Assembly (NCBI RefSeq): GCF_003545885.1
Contig: NZ_QHCT01000001.1
Span: 868,001-932,000 of the forward strand
Length of the DNA stretch: 64,000 nt
Direction: 5' to 3'
Origin: Leptospira stimsonii
GTDB lineage: Bacteria; Spirochaetota; Leptospiria; Leptospirales; Leptospiraceae
The position numbers and the translations under genes were made by a program. The first letter of the stretch is position 1; every line of letters starts with the position of its first letter. The notes below the pieces were generated by a model. The model saw only the letters and a program-made list of their open reading frames with translations, did no database searches and was not told the origin of the DNA. This document shows positions 56,559-64,000 of the stretch, one piece after another.

Positions 56559-57632
56559 ATGTCACAATCAAATTCGCTACTCGCCTCGTACGGCTGGGAT
56601 CCGGAAGTATTTCTCGCGGAACCCTCGTCCGATCTCATTCCTGCACGGGTCATTTCCGTTTATGGAGAATATTCAAAAATTCTAACATATCTTGGGGAAC
56701 GTCGTGGGATCCAATCCGGAGTTTTGTTATCCTCCGGAGAATCTCTCGTAACCGGTGATTGGATTCTCGTTCGGGAAATTGCTGGAGACGACCTTTGTAT
56801 CGTAGAAAAAATTCTTCCGAGAAAAACGTTCTTAAAACGGGCGAGTCCGGGAAAACGAAGTCAATCCCAGGCGATCGCGTCGAATATCGATCTGTTGCTC
56901 GTAGTGATGGGGCTGGACAACGACTACAGTCCGAGAAGAATCGAACGTTATCTTTTCCTGGCGAAGATCAGCGGCGCGGAAGTCGCGATCGTTCTCAACA
57001 AACGGGATTTATGCGACGATCCGGAAACGAAATTCTCCGAGATTCAAAAAATCGCGGGCGATATTCCCGTATTGATGATTTCGGCGCTGGATGATTCCCA
57101 AACACAGAGTTTGATGGATTGGATTCGACCCGGAAAGACGATCGCGTTCCTCGGTTCGTCCGGAGCGGGTAAATCGACGATCATTAATTCTTTGTTAGGT
57201 GAAGAGATTCAGAAAACGAATACGCTCAAAGCCAGCGACGGAACGGGAAGGCATACGACGACTCACCGGGAACTTTTTCTTTTGCCTCAAGGCGGGATTT
57301 TGATGGACAATCCCGGAATAAGAGAAGTGGGCCTTTTTTCCGGAGGAGACGAAAACGAAATCGAACTCATCTTCCCCGAAATCGCTTCTGCGGCTTTGGA
57401 TTGTCGTTTTCGAGATTGTACCCATCGAGAAGAACCGGGTTGTGCGGTTCAGGCCGCGATCGTAGAAGGAAAAATCGAGGAAGAACGTTATGCGTCTTAT
57501 CGAAAACTTCTGAAAGAGTTGCAGGCTTATAAAGCTCTTTCGGATCCGATCGAGGCTCAGAAGCGCAAGCAAATGGACAAACAAATGGCCAAAGCTCTTA
57601 GAAATCGGCTGAAAGATAAAGGAAGAATGTAG
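56559..57632 (+). CDS. rsgA: ribosome small subunit-dependent GTPase A
   Basis: A 357-residue circularly permuted GTPase that helps mature the 30S ribosomal subunit. The N-terminal OB domain extends to about 100. GTPase motifs appear in the permuted order NKRD, then the P-loop GSSGAGKST, then DNPGIRE. A C-terminal zinc region CRFRDCTHREEPGC follows. Start ATG at 56559 is preceded by AGAAGGA. It ends in its own terminator. Confidence 0.95.
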   Translation: MSQSNSLLASYGWDPEVFLAEPSSDLIPARVISVYGEYSKILTYLGERRGIQSGVLLSSGESLVTGDWILVREIAGDDLCIVEKILPRKTFLKRASPGKRSQSQAIASNIDLLLVVMGLDNDYSPRRIERYLFLAKISGAEVAIVLNKRDLCDDPETKFSEIQKIAGDIPVLMISALDDSQTQSLMDWIRPGKTIAFLGSSGAGKSTIINSLLGEEIQKTNTLKASDGTGRHTTTHRELFLLPQGGILMDNPGIREVGLFSGGDENEIELIFPEIASAALDCRFRDCTHREEPGCAVQAAIVEGKIEEERYASYRKLLKELQAYKALSDPIEAQKRKQMDKQMAKALRNRLKDKGRM

Positions 57633-57640
57633 AATTTTCG

Positions 57641-57709
57641 CTTCCTTCGGGGTTTTTTGCGTGAGAAAAATCCTTTTTTTAAAAAATCCCCGAAGGAAGA
57701 TCGTTTTTT
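57641..57709 (+). terminator. rho-independent terminator of rsgA
   Basis: Arms CTTCCTTCGGGG (57641-57652) and CCCCGAAGGAAG (57688-57699) pair over 12 bp, extended inward by T6/A6, and are followed by TCGTTTTTT. It starts 8 bases after the rsgA stop. Confidence 0.85.
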
Positions 57710-57746
57710 AAGAACCAAAATTGACAAGGCCGGGACTTTAAATCGT

Positions 57747-58325
57747 ATGAAAGACATATCCTATATCGAACTTTTGAACAAAGCGAAATCCGGAGATTTA
57801 CGGGCCTGGAACGTTTTACAAAAACGGTTTTCTCGCTTTGCGACTCAATTCGCGGCGAAGATTCTCAAAGACGAGGATCTTTCTCATGACGTGGTTCAGG
57901 AATCCTTTTGGGATCTTTATCGTAATCTCGAAAAGATCACGACGCCGGCGGCCTTTCCTTCCTTACTCAAAAGGGTTTTGATCAAACACGGAGATCGAAT
58001 TCTTAGAAAAAAAGAACACCGATCCTTAGTTTTTGTGGAACCGAATCGTATCGATCAAAATTCGAAAGAATTACATTCCACTTTTTTAGAAAAGGAATGT
58101 TACGAAACCATTCTCGAGAACGTAAAAAAACTGGATCCTTCCGATCAGAGGTTGATCGAAATGTATTATTACAAGAATTTCACGTTAGTCGAAATATCAA
58201 AGTCCGAGGGAAAAACTCTTTCCTTTATCAAAAAAAGACATCTTTTTCTGAAGAATATTTTAAGAGACGGAATCGGAGAGGCGTTCAGACCGGAAGCTCA
58301 TTTACGTCTCGCGTTCGCCGCATAG
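57747..58325 (+). CDS. sigma-70 family RNA polymerase sigma factor
   Basis: A 192-residue ECF-like sigma factor with region 2 (KILKDEDLSHDVVQESFWDLYRN) and region 4 (LDPSDQRLIEMYYYKNFTLVEISKS). The frame opens at 57657 but this lies in the rsgA terminator; ATG 57747, just after TTGACA at 57721, is the more likely start. No anti-sigma gene is adjacent. The next gene, clpP, begins nine bases after the stop, so both are cotranscribed. Confidence 0.82.
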   Translation: MKDISYIELLNKAKSGDLRAWNVLQKRFSRFATQFAAKILKDEDLSHDVVQESFWDLYRNLEKITTPAAFPSLLKRVLIKHGDRILRKKEHRSLVFVEPNRIDQNSKELHSTFLEKECYETILENVKKLDPSDQRLIEMYYYKNFTLVEISKSEGKTLSFIKKRHLFLKNILRDGIGEAFRPEAHLRLAFAA

Positions 58326-58334
58326 GAGAAGAAT

Positions 58335-58901
58335 TTGGAAGCGACTCAAATCTATCCTAATGCACAAATCGAAAACGTATACCTCGAACAAAGGAAGGTT
58401 TTTCTCTGGGGGGAAGTGAACGACAACTCGGCGAGATATCTGATCGATCGATTTTTATATCTGGAAGCGGTCGATCCGACTCGGCCCGTCACACTTTTTA
58501 TTCATTCTCCCGGAGGATCGACTTACGCCGGTTTGGCGATTCTCGACGTTATGAAGAGCGTTCGGAATCCGGTTTATACGGTTTGTCTGGGAATGGCCAT
58601 GTCTTTCGGCGCCGTCTTACTTCTTTGCGGGGATAAAGGGAATCGCTCGGCTTATCCCCACAGTAAAATTCTTATCCATCAACCTCACGTTATGGGAGAA
58701 TTCAAAGGTCCGGCCGAAGACATTCGAATTTTCGCAGAATCCGTAAAAAGGGAAAAGGACTTGTTAAACGAAATCATGGCGAAGGCCACCGGACAACCCT
58801 TGGAAAGGATGGTAAAAGATACGGATCGTGATTCTTGGTTTTCCGCAAAAGAGGCGCTCGAATACGGTATGATTGATAAAATCATCGGGGTGGAATATTA
58901 A
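58335..58901 (+). CDS. clpP: ClpP-type serine protease, divergent paralogue
   Basis: A 188-residue ClpP proteolytic subunit with catalytic Ser90 (GMAMSFGAV), His115 (ILIHQPH) and Asp166 (TDRD). Several usual ClpP segments differ: GMAMSFG replaces GxAASMG, and QPHVMGEFKG replaces the QPLGG loop, so it is probably a second ClpP rather than the main one. Start is TTG at 58335, preceded by AGGAGAAGA. It is transcribed with the sigma factor gene. Confidence 0.9.
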   Translation: MEATQIYPNAQIENVYLEQRKVFLWGEVNDNSARYLIDRFLYLEAVDPTRPVTLFIHSPGGSTYAGLAILDVMKSVRNPVYTVCLGMAMSFGAVLLLCGDKGNRSAYPHSKILIHQPHVMGEFKGPAEDIRIFAESVKREKDLLNEIMAKATGQPLERMVKDTDRDSWFSAKEALEYGMIDKIIGVEY

Positions 58902-58991
58902 AGTTTTCTTTCAATCCTGAACGTAAGAGATCGAGATTCGGTAGAATTTCCGATCCGAATCGGTCTCATTTCGGTTCAAGAAGGATCAATC

Positions 58992-59014
58992 TCCCGCAAA
59001 GCGCGGGAATTTTT
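58992..59014 (+). terminator. terminator after clpP
   Basis: Stem TCCCGC (58992-58997) with GCGGGA (59003-59008), 5-base loop, then ATTTTTC. It lies about 90 bases after the clpP stop. Confidence 0.75.
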
Positions 59015-59142
59015 CAAATTCGATCGTCCCTTTTTGTGGAACGTAAAAAGAGTTTCTAAGGAAAAAATCTTTTTACTCACGGAAAGGATTCAAGAATATA
59101 GATCCAAATTACCTGTTTTCTACTGGGTCTTTCGTCTTTACA

Positions 59143-61599
59143 ATGAGATTCTTCTTACTTTTCTGCGCGGTTTTACTGTTCAATCTTTCTTTGTCAGGGG
59201 AATCCTCGGTTCCGGAGAGCGGAAAAGTTTCCCAACTCCAAAAACTCGGCAACCTTCGCACCTTCATCTATTATTTCAAAGACAATCGTGGAGAAGACTT
59301 CAGGGAAAAAATTTTTTCCAAAAGTCCTGGGTTGGATTTTCAAAACATTCCCTCGGAAATTTTTTCCCTTGGCTTTTCAAATGAATCGGTTTGGTTTTAT
59401 ATTCCCCTCGAGAACGATACCGGAAACGAGTTTAACGGCGAATTCGAAGTATATAATCCTTATTTGGAAGAAGTCGACATTCACTATACATACGGACATG
59501 AGCGGATAACGCGCGAAATACTAGCAGGTTCAAACCGCGTGTATGAAGAAACGTTCCCGTCTCTTGATTTCTATTTAAGACCGGGCGAATCGATTCAAAT
59601 TGCGGTTCGTATCAAAAGTGGAACCCCTCTTCGTATTCCTCTTCTTTTGGAATCCAAAAAAAAATTCGGTCTTACAAAACAACTCCGATTAATAGTCGTT
59701 GGGCTAACTCTCGGTTTTGGGATTGCGATGAGTTTGTATAACTTGTCTCTCTATTTTTTCTTCAGAACGAGATCCTATCTCTATTATTTTTTGATGATTA
59801 CTTTTTTTACGGTTTATCTAACTTCTTGGGACGGGTTGTTTCTCTATCTTTTTAAACCGGAATACGGGAAATATTATCTTACGGCAACTTTGATTCTTGT
59901 TTATTCCGCCAGCTTGTTTCTGTTTCAATTTTCCTTGGAATTTTTATTTCCCGAACAAAAGAGCAAAAAGGCCAAGGTTGTCAGTCTCGTTTATTACGTC
60001 GTAAATTTGTCTTTGATCCCAGCAACGATCTTCGCTCCCGTGAAGCTGAATCAATTTTCGTATTATTGGATTCTAATGAACAATTTAATCATCGTTTACT
60101 TTTGTTTTTTAAGAATTCAGGAGGGTTTAAAATCCGCGAAGAATCTTTTGTTGATACACTTGATATTTCCTACCGCCGCGATCATAATGAATCTGAGTGC
60201 GACAGGGATTCTTACGATCAATTTTGTTTCCCTTCACGTTTTAAAAATCGCCTTTATCTCTCAATCGATTCTATTTTCGATTATGCTCGTTCAAAGAATC
60301 AAGGATCTGGAATTTAAACTCAAAGAAGGTCTTCAATCTGAAATTCATAAGAATATCATTCTTTTAAAGAAAGAAATTCAGCAAAGAAGAGAAACCGAAT
60401 GGGAATTGATACAATCGAAAGAAATGGCGGAGAAAGCGTCTAAAGTTAAAAGTAGTTTTCTCGCAAATATGAGTCACGAAATCCGAACTCCTATGAACGG
60501 AGTGCTCGGTATGGTTCAGTTGTTGGGAACGACAAAGCTGAATGAAGAACAAAAGGAATATACGAAGATTCTTTCCGGATCCGCGAAATCACTTTTACAA
60601 ATCATCAACGACATCCTTGATTTTTCAAAAATAGAAGCGGGTAAGATCATCCTTGATAAGGAAGTTTTTTCGATTCGTTCCGTCTTGGACGAAATTCATG
60701 ACCTCTTAAATCCGCTCGCAAAACGAAAAAACATCGAATTCAATCTGGAAGGTAAATACAATATTCAAGAATTTGTATCCGGAGATCAGCTCAGACTCAG
60801 ACAAATTTTGTGGAATCTCGCTGGGAATGGAATTAAATTTACGAATCAAGGAAGTGTAGTTCTCAAAGTCTCGGAGAAGAAAATTTCGGCCGATAAGGTT
60901 TCCATCGAATTCGTTGTTTCCGACACGGGAATCGGAATTCCCGAAGACAAACAAAAACAAGTTTTCGACGCATTCTCGCAGAGCGATACTTCCACCGCTC
61001 GTAAGTTCGGCGGTTCCGGTCTTGGATTGACAATCACAAAACAATTGATCGAACTTCAAGGTGGAACCTTATCCTTGGAAAGCAAGGAAGGAAAAGGTTC
61101 CAAGTTTACGTTTTCGATCGTGTATGAAATAGCTTCTCAGTCCGAAGTGGATACGATCTTAGAGCCTGAAAAGATAAAAGAGTTGGACGAAGTTTATACA
61201 AACTTAGTTCCGAAAAAAATGCGTATTCTTGTGGCGGAAGACAATGAAACGAATTGCCTTCTGATTGAAAGAGCCTTAAAAAAACTCGGTTACGATCCTG
61301 TCGTTGTTCACAACGGACGCGAAGTCATTGAAAGAATGCAGTTGGAAGTTTTTGATATCGTTTTGATGGATATTCATATGCCGGAAGTGGATGGGATCGA
61401 AGCTACGAATTGGATCCGTTCTCGGAAGGAAACCGCGGAATTTCCGATCATTATCGCGCTGACTGCGGACGCGATAGAAAGCGGTAAGGAAAGATACGTT
61501 TCCTTGGGTATGAACGATTGTCTGATTAAACCTCTTGATTTGGTCGGTCTGAAAACTTCTTTGGAATATTGGTCCGAACGAATCGAAACGTCTCTGTAA
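59143..61599 (+). CDS. 7TM-DISM hybrid histidine kinase
   Basis: An 818-residue receptor kinase. It has a signal peptide (MRFFLLFCAVLLFNLSLS), a 7TMR-DISM type-2 sensing domain (about 25-180; FSNESVWFYIPLEND), seven hydrophobic helices (about 185-395) and a coiled coil. A HisKA domain has phospho-acceptor His445 (MSHEIRTPMNG), and a HATPase domain has DTGIGIPEDKQ and GGSGLGLTI. A C-terminal receiver domain has phospho-Asp743 (LMDIHMPE). It is the third DISM receptor in the window, here with a phosphorelay output. The downstream response partner is not adjacent. Confidence 0.94.
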   Translation: MRFFLLFCAVLLFNLSLSGESSVPESGKVSQLQKLGNLRTFIYYFKDNRGEDFREKIFSKSPGLDFQNIPSEIFSLGFSNESVWFYIPLENDTGNEFNGEFEVYNPYLEEVDIHYTYGHERITREILAGSNRVYEETFPSLDFYLRPGESIQIAVRIKSGTPLRIPLLLESKKKFGLTKQLRLIVVGLTLGFGIAMSLYNLSLYFFFRTRSYLYYFLMITFFTVYLTSWDGLFLYLFKPEYGKYYLTATLILVYSASLFLFQFSLEFLFPEQKSKKAKVVSLVYYVVNLSLIPATIFAPVKLNQFSYYWILMNNLIIVYFCFLRIQEGLKSAKNLLLIHLIFPTAAIIMNLSATGILTINFVSLHVLKIAFISQSILFSIMLVQRIKDLEFKLKEGLQSEIHKNIILLKKEIQQRRETEWELIQSKEMAEKASKVKSSFLANMSHEIRTPMNGVLGMVQLLGTTKLNEEQKEYTKILSGSAKSLLQIINDILDFSKIEAGKIILDKEVFSIRSVLDEIHDLLNPLAKRKNIEFNLEGKYNIQEFVSGDQLRLRQILWNLAGNGIKFTNQGSVVLKVSEKKISADKVSIEFVVSDTGIGIPEDKQKQVFDAFSQSDTSTARKFGGSGLGLTITKQLIELQGGTLSLESKEGKGSKFTFSIVYEIASQSEVDTILEPEKIKELDEVYTNLVPKKMRILVAEDNETNCLLIERALKKLGYDPVVVHNGREVIERMQLEVFDIVLMDIHMPEVDGIEATNWIRSRKETAEFPIIIALTADAIESGKERYVSLGMNDCLIKPLDLVGLKTSLEYWSERIETSL

Positions 61600-61626
61600 A
61601 AGCTTTAGAAAAATAGAATATTCTAA

Positions 61627-62922
61627 TCAGCTTTGATTTGCTTCCCTTCTGAGGATTTCCTCGAATCTTTCCTTAAAAATTCCGAATTTTTCCGAGTCCC
61701 ATCGATTGGAATCGTGGTTTAGAAGGATTGTCAATTTTCCTTGATACGTGGATGCGGATACGAAAACGGATTGAGACAGGGAAGGGTGAACCGTAAAGGA
61801 AAGATTGGATACCGTAAATTTTTCGAATTTCGGTAGATCCGGTAAAATTCCCACGTTACTTAGAACGCTTGCCTGTGGAAATCTTTGTAAGAGATTTGAA
61901 AGTATTTTGATCCCGTTCGGTTTGCTCAAGATCTGATTTGCGGAAGGAATGAGTTCGTAAAAAGAAATATCGTTCTTCCCGTTTCGGATCAGCGTTTTCA
62001 ATCCGGTCGAAATTTCCTTGGCGATCGTCCATGGATCCGAATCTTGTCGAATGATGATTCCCAGCGTGAGCAGGGTAATATAAAGTCCTAATGTATCGTT
62101 TGCGATTTCTTCCGATAAGTTAGGCTTTAAATCCGCCGGATTGGAAAGGTTCAATAGAATCGGTTCCGTCGTATCGAATAAAGAATATAAAGCGATCAGT
62201 TGCGATGCTCCTATGATTCCGTGGAGGGTCGCTCCTCTTTTTTTACAAAGCGATAGCAGATTTTTCAATTCTACGCCTGAAAACTGAAAGTCGGTCAAAA
62301 CGGGATTCGCTTCTTGATTCTTCTTGGAGAACATTGGAAGAGAGGCGATTCTTACTGTAATTTCTTCGGATACGCCCGTTTTGTTTTCGGTCTCCGGATT
62401 CTCCTCGTTGATTTGTAATAGGGAAAGGACCGATTTTGGAATTTTATGATAGTTTAGAATATTATTATTGTTTAAATTACTTTCGATCCTTTTTAGAACT
62501 TCCGAAAGAAATAAGGAGCCCGATCTTCCGTCCGCTATGCTATGATGAAAGATCAAAGAGAATACCCATTGTCCGGATTTTGATTCGAATAGAGCGGCTC
62601 GAATCAAAGGAGATTCCCCTTCGGAAAAAGGAAGGATCATCTCATCCGCTAATATTTTTTTCCATACTTCGTTTTCGAATTCGAAAATTTTAAGGGGAAT
62701 TTGGTTTCCAGCCTTTGTCCTAAATCTTAGTTCGAACTCGTTTCCTAATTCTACCTGAACATTTGCAAGCGGATGATTTTTTTGAACGGAATCAATGGCC
62801 TTTCGAACCGCTTCCAATTTCAAATCGCCTTCCCCTTCGGCGATGACGGCAAAGTTCATAGAAGAGACCCGATCCAATAACCAAAAGGTAGATTCAGCCT
62901 TATCTAAGAGGCGTTCTGACAT
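61627..62922 (-). CDS. condensation-domain acyltransferase, PapA-like
   Basis: About 431 residues with the HHxxxDG motif (HHSIADG), the active site of condensation-domain acyltransferases. It resembles the PapA/wax-ester-synthase-type proteins that move acyl chains onto alcohols. The segment TLHGIIGASQLIALYSL and the C-terminal FTVSNLSFTVHP are typical. The family region starts at MSERLLDKAESTFWLLD (62922); the frame stays open to 62958 and 63078. It is the gene after the radical-SAM gene on the same strand, so both may serve one lipid or natural-product pathway. Confidence 0.8.
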   Translation of the reverse strand: MSERLLDKAESTFWLLDRVSSMNFAVIAEGEGDLKLEAVRKAIDSVQKNHPLANVQVELGNEFELRFRTKAGNQIPLKIFEFENEVWKKILADEMILPFSEGESPLIRAALFESKSGQWVFSLIFHHSIADGRSGSLFLSEVLKRIESNLNNNNILNYHKIPKSVLSLLQINEENPETENKTGVSEEITVRIASLPMFSKKNQEANPVLTDFQFSGVELKNLLSLCKKRGATLHGIIGASQLIALYSLFDTTEPILLNLSNPADLKPNLSEEIANDTLGLYITLLTLGIIIRQDSDPWTIAKEISTGLKTLIRNGKNDISFYELIPSANQILSKPNGIKILSNLLQRFPQASVLSNVGILPDLPKFEKFTVSNLSFTVHPSLSQSVFVSASTYQGKLTILLNHDSNRWDSEKFGIFKERFEEILRREANQS

Positions 62923-63104
62923 ATGTTCGGAAGTGGATTGGTCGTTTTGAACTTGCATGTAAGTCTTTATTTTAAGTTTGCGGTTTGAAATCCACCGTTT
63001 CGCGAAATCCGGCGGGCTTTTCGTCTTGAATGGAATTCCTTCCGAGCATACTTCTGAAATCGTTAAAACGAATTCCATAACGTTTCATTGCCGGAAGCAC
63101 GAAA

Positions 63105-64000
63105 TTAATGGTTAAACGAACTCGAATGAAAATCGGATTTTATTTGAAACGATAAATCTCTCCCGTCCCTCTTCGAAAGAAGAATCCTTCCGCCGGAAAG
63201 CGTTGTGATTCCTTCCAATTCTCCAAAAACTCTTTCCAAGATAGAATAGCGAAACTTTTCTAACGGGACTTCCTGATGACTCGTGGAAGCGTATAGGACC
63301 TTTTCCTTTATTAATTTTTGAAAAAGACCGACTCCAATTGAAGAACGAACTCCCGATTTTTCCAGACGTAAGAGCGTATCCGATAAAGAAAGGGACTCAT
63401 CTTTAGCGAGCGGTGCGCTTTTCAGAAAGTTTAGAATTCGAGTTACGATAAAAAGCGAATAGATATCTTCTCTTTCAAAATGTTTTGAAGGAATGGCCAT
63501 CGAGGTCAATCTGGATAGAAAAACGTCGGACTCGTTTCTTTCGGGAAACCCTGCTGCGATCGGAGAATTCGGTGTGAGATAAAAAAGAGAGGCTCCCATT
63601 AAAACAGGTTGTTCGGCGTTGAACTGAAGCGTCTGAATCATCGAATCCAAGGATTCCATTGGAAGTCCTAAGATTTGATAGGAAGTAATTTGAAAACCGA
63701 GTGCAAAACCTTCCTGCACGATTTGAAGATATTTTTCGATCGTATGCGGTCTTTTCGTTGTCTCTCTTACAAGTTTGTCCGAGCTGACTAACGCGAGATT
63801 CAAATTCGTAAAACCTGCTTCCTTCATCAGAATCAATAGCTCCGAATCCAAGCTGATGTAGGAGATTCCATTCATCGCAACAAATTGGACGTCCTTTTGC
63901 GGAAAGGCCCGAATCAATTCTTCGCAGAGTTGTTTCATCTCCGGTTTAAAAAAGGTGAGGTTGTCGTCTTCAAAATCAAACACTCGATAGCCGAGCTTAT
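63105..64000 (-). CDS. radical SAM protein, C-terminal part
   Basis: The frame continues past the right edge; only about 298 residues are seen. YRVFDFEDDNLTFF is typical of the radical-SAM TIM barrel after the CxxxCxxC site, which must lie outside. ISLDSELLILMKEAGFTNLNLALVS and the GFQITSYQILGLP segment match B12-binding radical-SAM proteins (BchE/P-methylase type). The enzyme probably methylates or rearranges a lipid-like or cofactor substrate. It is followed by the condensation-domain gene. Confidence 0.8.
   Translation of the reverse strand, partial: KLGYRVFDFEDDNLTFFKPEMKQLCEELIRAFPQKDVQFVAMNGISYISLDSELLILMKEAGFTNLNLALVSSDKLVRETTKRPHTIEKYLQIVQEGFALGFQITSYQILGLPMESLDSMIQTLQFNAEQPVLMGASLFYLTPNSPIAAGFPERNESDVFLSRLTSMAIPSKHFEREDIYSLFIVTRILNFLKSAPLAKDESLSLSDTLLRLEKSGVRSSIGVGLFQKLIKEKVLYASTSHQEVPLEKFRYSILERVFGELEGITTLSGGRILLSKRDGRDLSFQIKSDFHSSSFNH

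Noticed and set aside
57657..57746. Upstream extension of the sigma factor
   Set aside because: It runs through the rsgA terminator and has no family similarity; ATG 57747 is preferred.

Overview
The window reads as a chromosome segment of a spirochaete of the genus Leptospira, probably of the pathogenic clade. This rests on overall similarity of protein types (7TM-DISM receptors, many adenylate cyclase-domain proteins, cysteine-box lipoproteins with Leptospira-like signal sequences, outer-membrane barrel proteins of the OmpL/BBP2 kind) and on moderate-to-low G+C with AT-rich intergenic DNA. It is inference, and species cannot be named from the sequence. No rRNA, tRNA, CRISPR array, prophage or intact insertion sequence was seen.

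Layout. 1-3.4 kb: a low-density stretch with an edge-truncated gene, a decayed dienelactone hydrolase-like lipoprotein gene and two unrecognised small genes. 3.7-6.9 kb (minus): transhydrogenase subunits pntB/pntAB, the queuosine genes queC/queD and a very small gene. 7.2-14.7 kb: a DNA-repair neighbourhood with a ligase-family protein that seems to have lost its catalytic residues, its usual partner exonuclease of the metallo-beta-lactamase fold, and a family-4 uracil-DNA glycosylase. A penicillin-acylase-like hydrolase and an ankyrin protein lie among them. 14.7-20.1 kb (minus): two lipoprotein alpha/beta hydrolases, msrA and two outer-membrane barrels. 20.1-28 kb: a MerR-controlled EamA exporter operon with a textbook 19-bp-spacer promoter, an 1128-residue unrecognised protein, an acyl-CoA dehydrogenase and a hexapeptide acetyltransferase.

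28-43.9 kb: housekeeping genes (SDR, methionine aminopeptidase, MltA) mixed with signalling. A two-domain cyclic-nucleotide-binding protein converges on an ammonium transporter fused to a class III adenylate cyclase. Two 7TM-DISM proteins follow, one ending in an AraC domain and the other in a SpoIIE-type phosphatase. A TetR/thioesterase pair sits under a perfect palindromic operator, and there is a CDF metal exporter. 43.9-56.2 kb: three cholesterol-oxidase-like GMC flavoproteins, each with a ferredoxin-like four-cysteine motif and one fused to an alpha/beta hydrolase. They surround a very large cyclase with the C1-C2-ATPase-TPR layout of animal soluble adenylyl cyclase. 56.5-64 kb: rsgA, a sigma factor followed closely by a divergent clpP, a 7TM-DISM hybrid histidine kinase, a condensation-domain acyltransferase and the end of a B12/radical-SAM gene.

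Themes. (1) Dense second-messenger signalling: two cyclases with complete adenylate cyclase residues, a cNMP-binding protein and three DISM receptors with different outputs. (2) Lipid or sterol-like chemistry: three GMC oxidases, several hydrolases, acyl-CoA dehydrogenase, thioesterase and a PapA-like transferase. (3) A remodelled ligase-associated DNA repair module. The best candidates for under-described biology are the ligase pseudoenzyme with its separated exonuclease, the ammonium transporter-cyclase facing a cNMP effector, the sAC-like protein beside the GMC cluster, and the sigma factor-ClpP pair.
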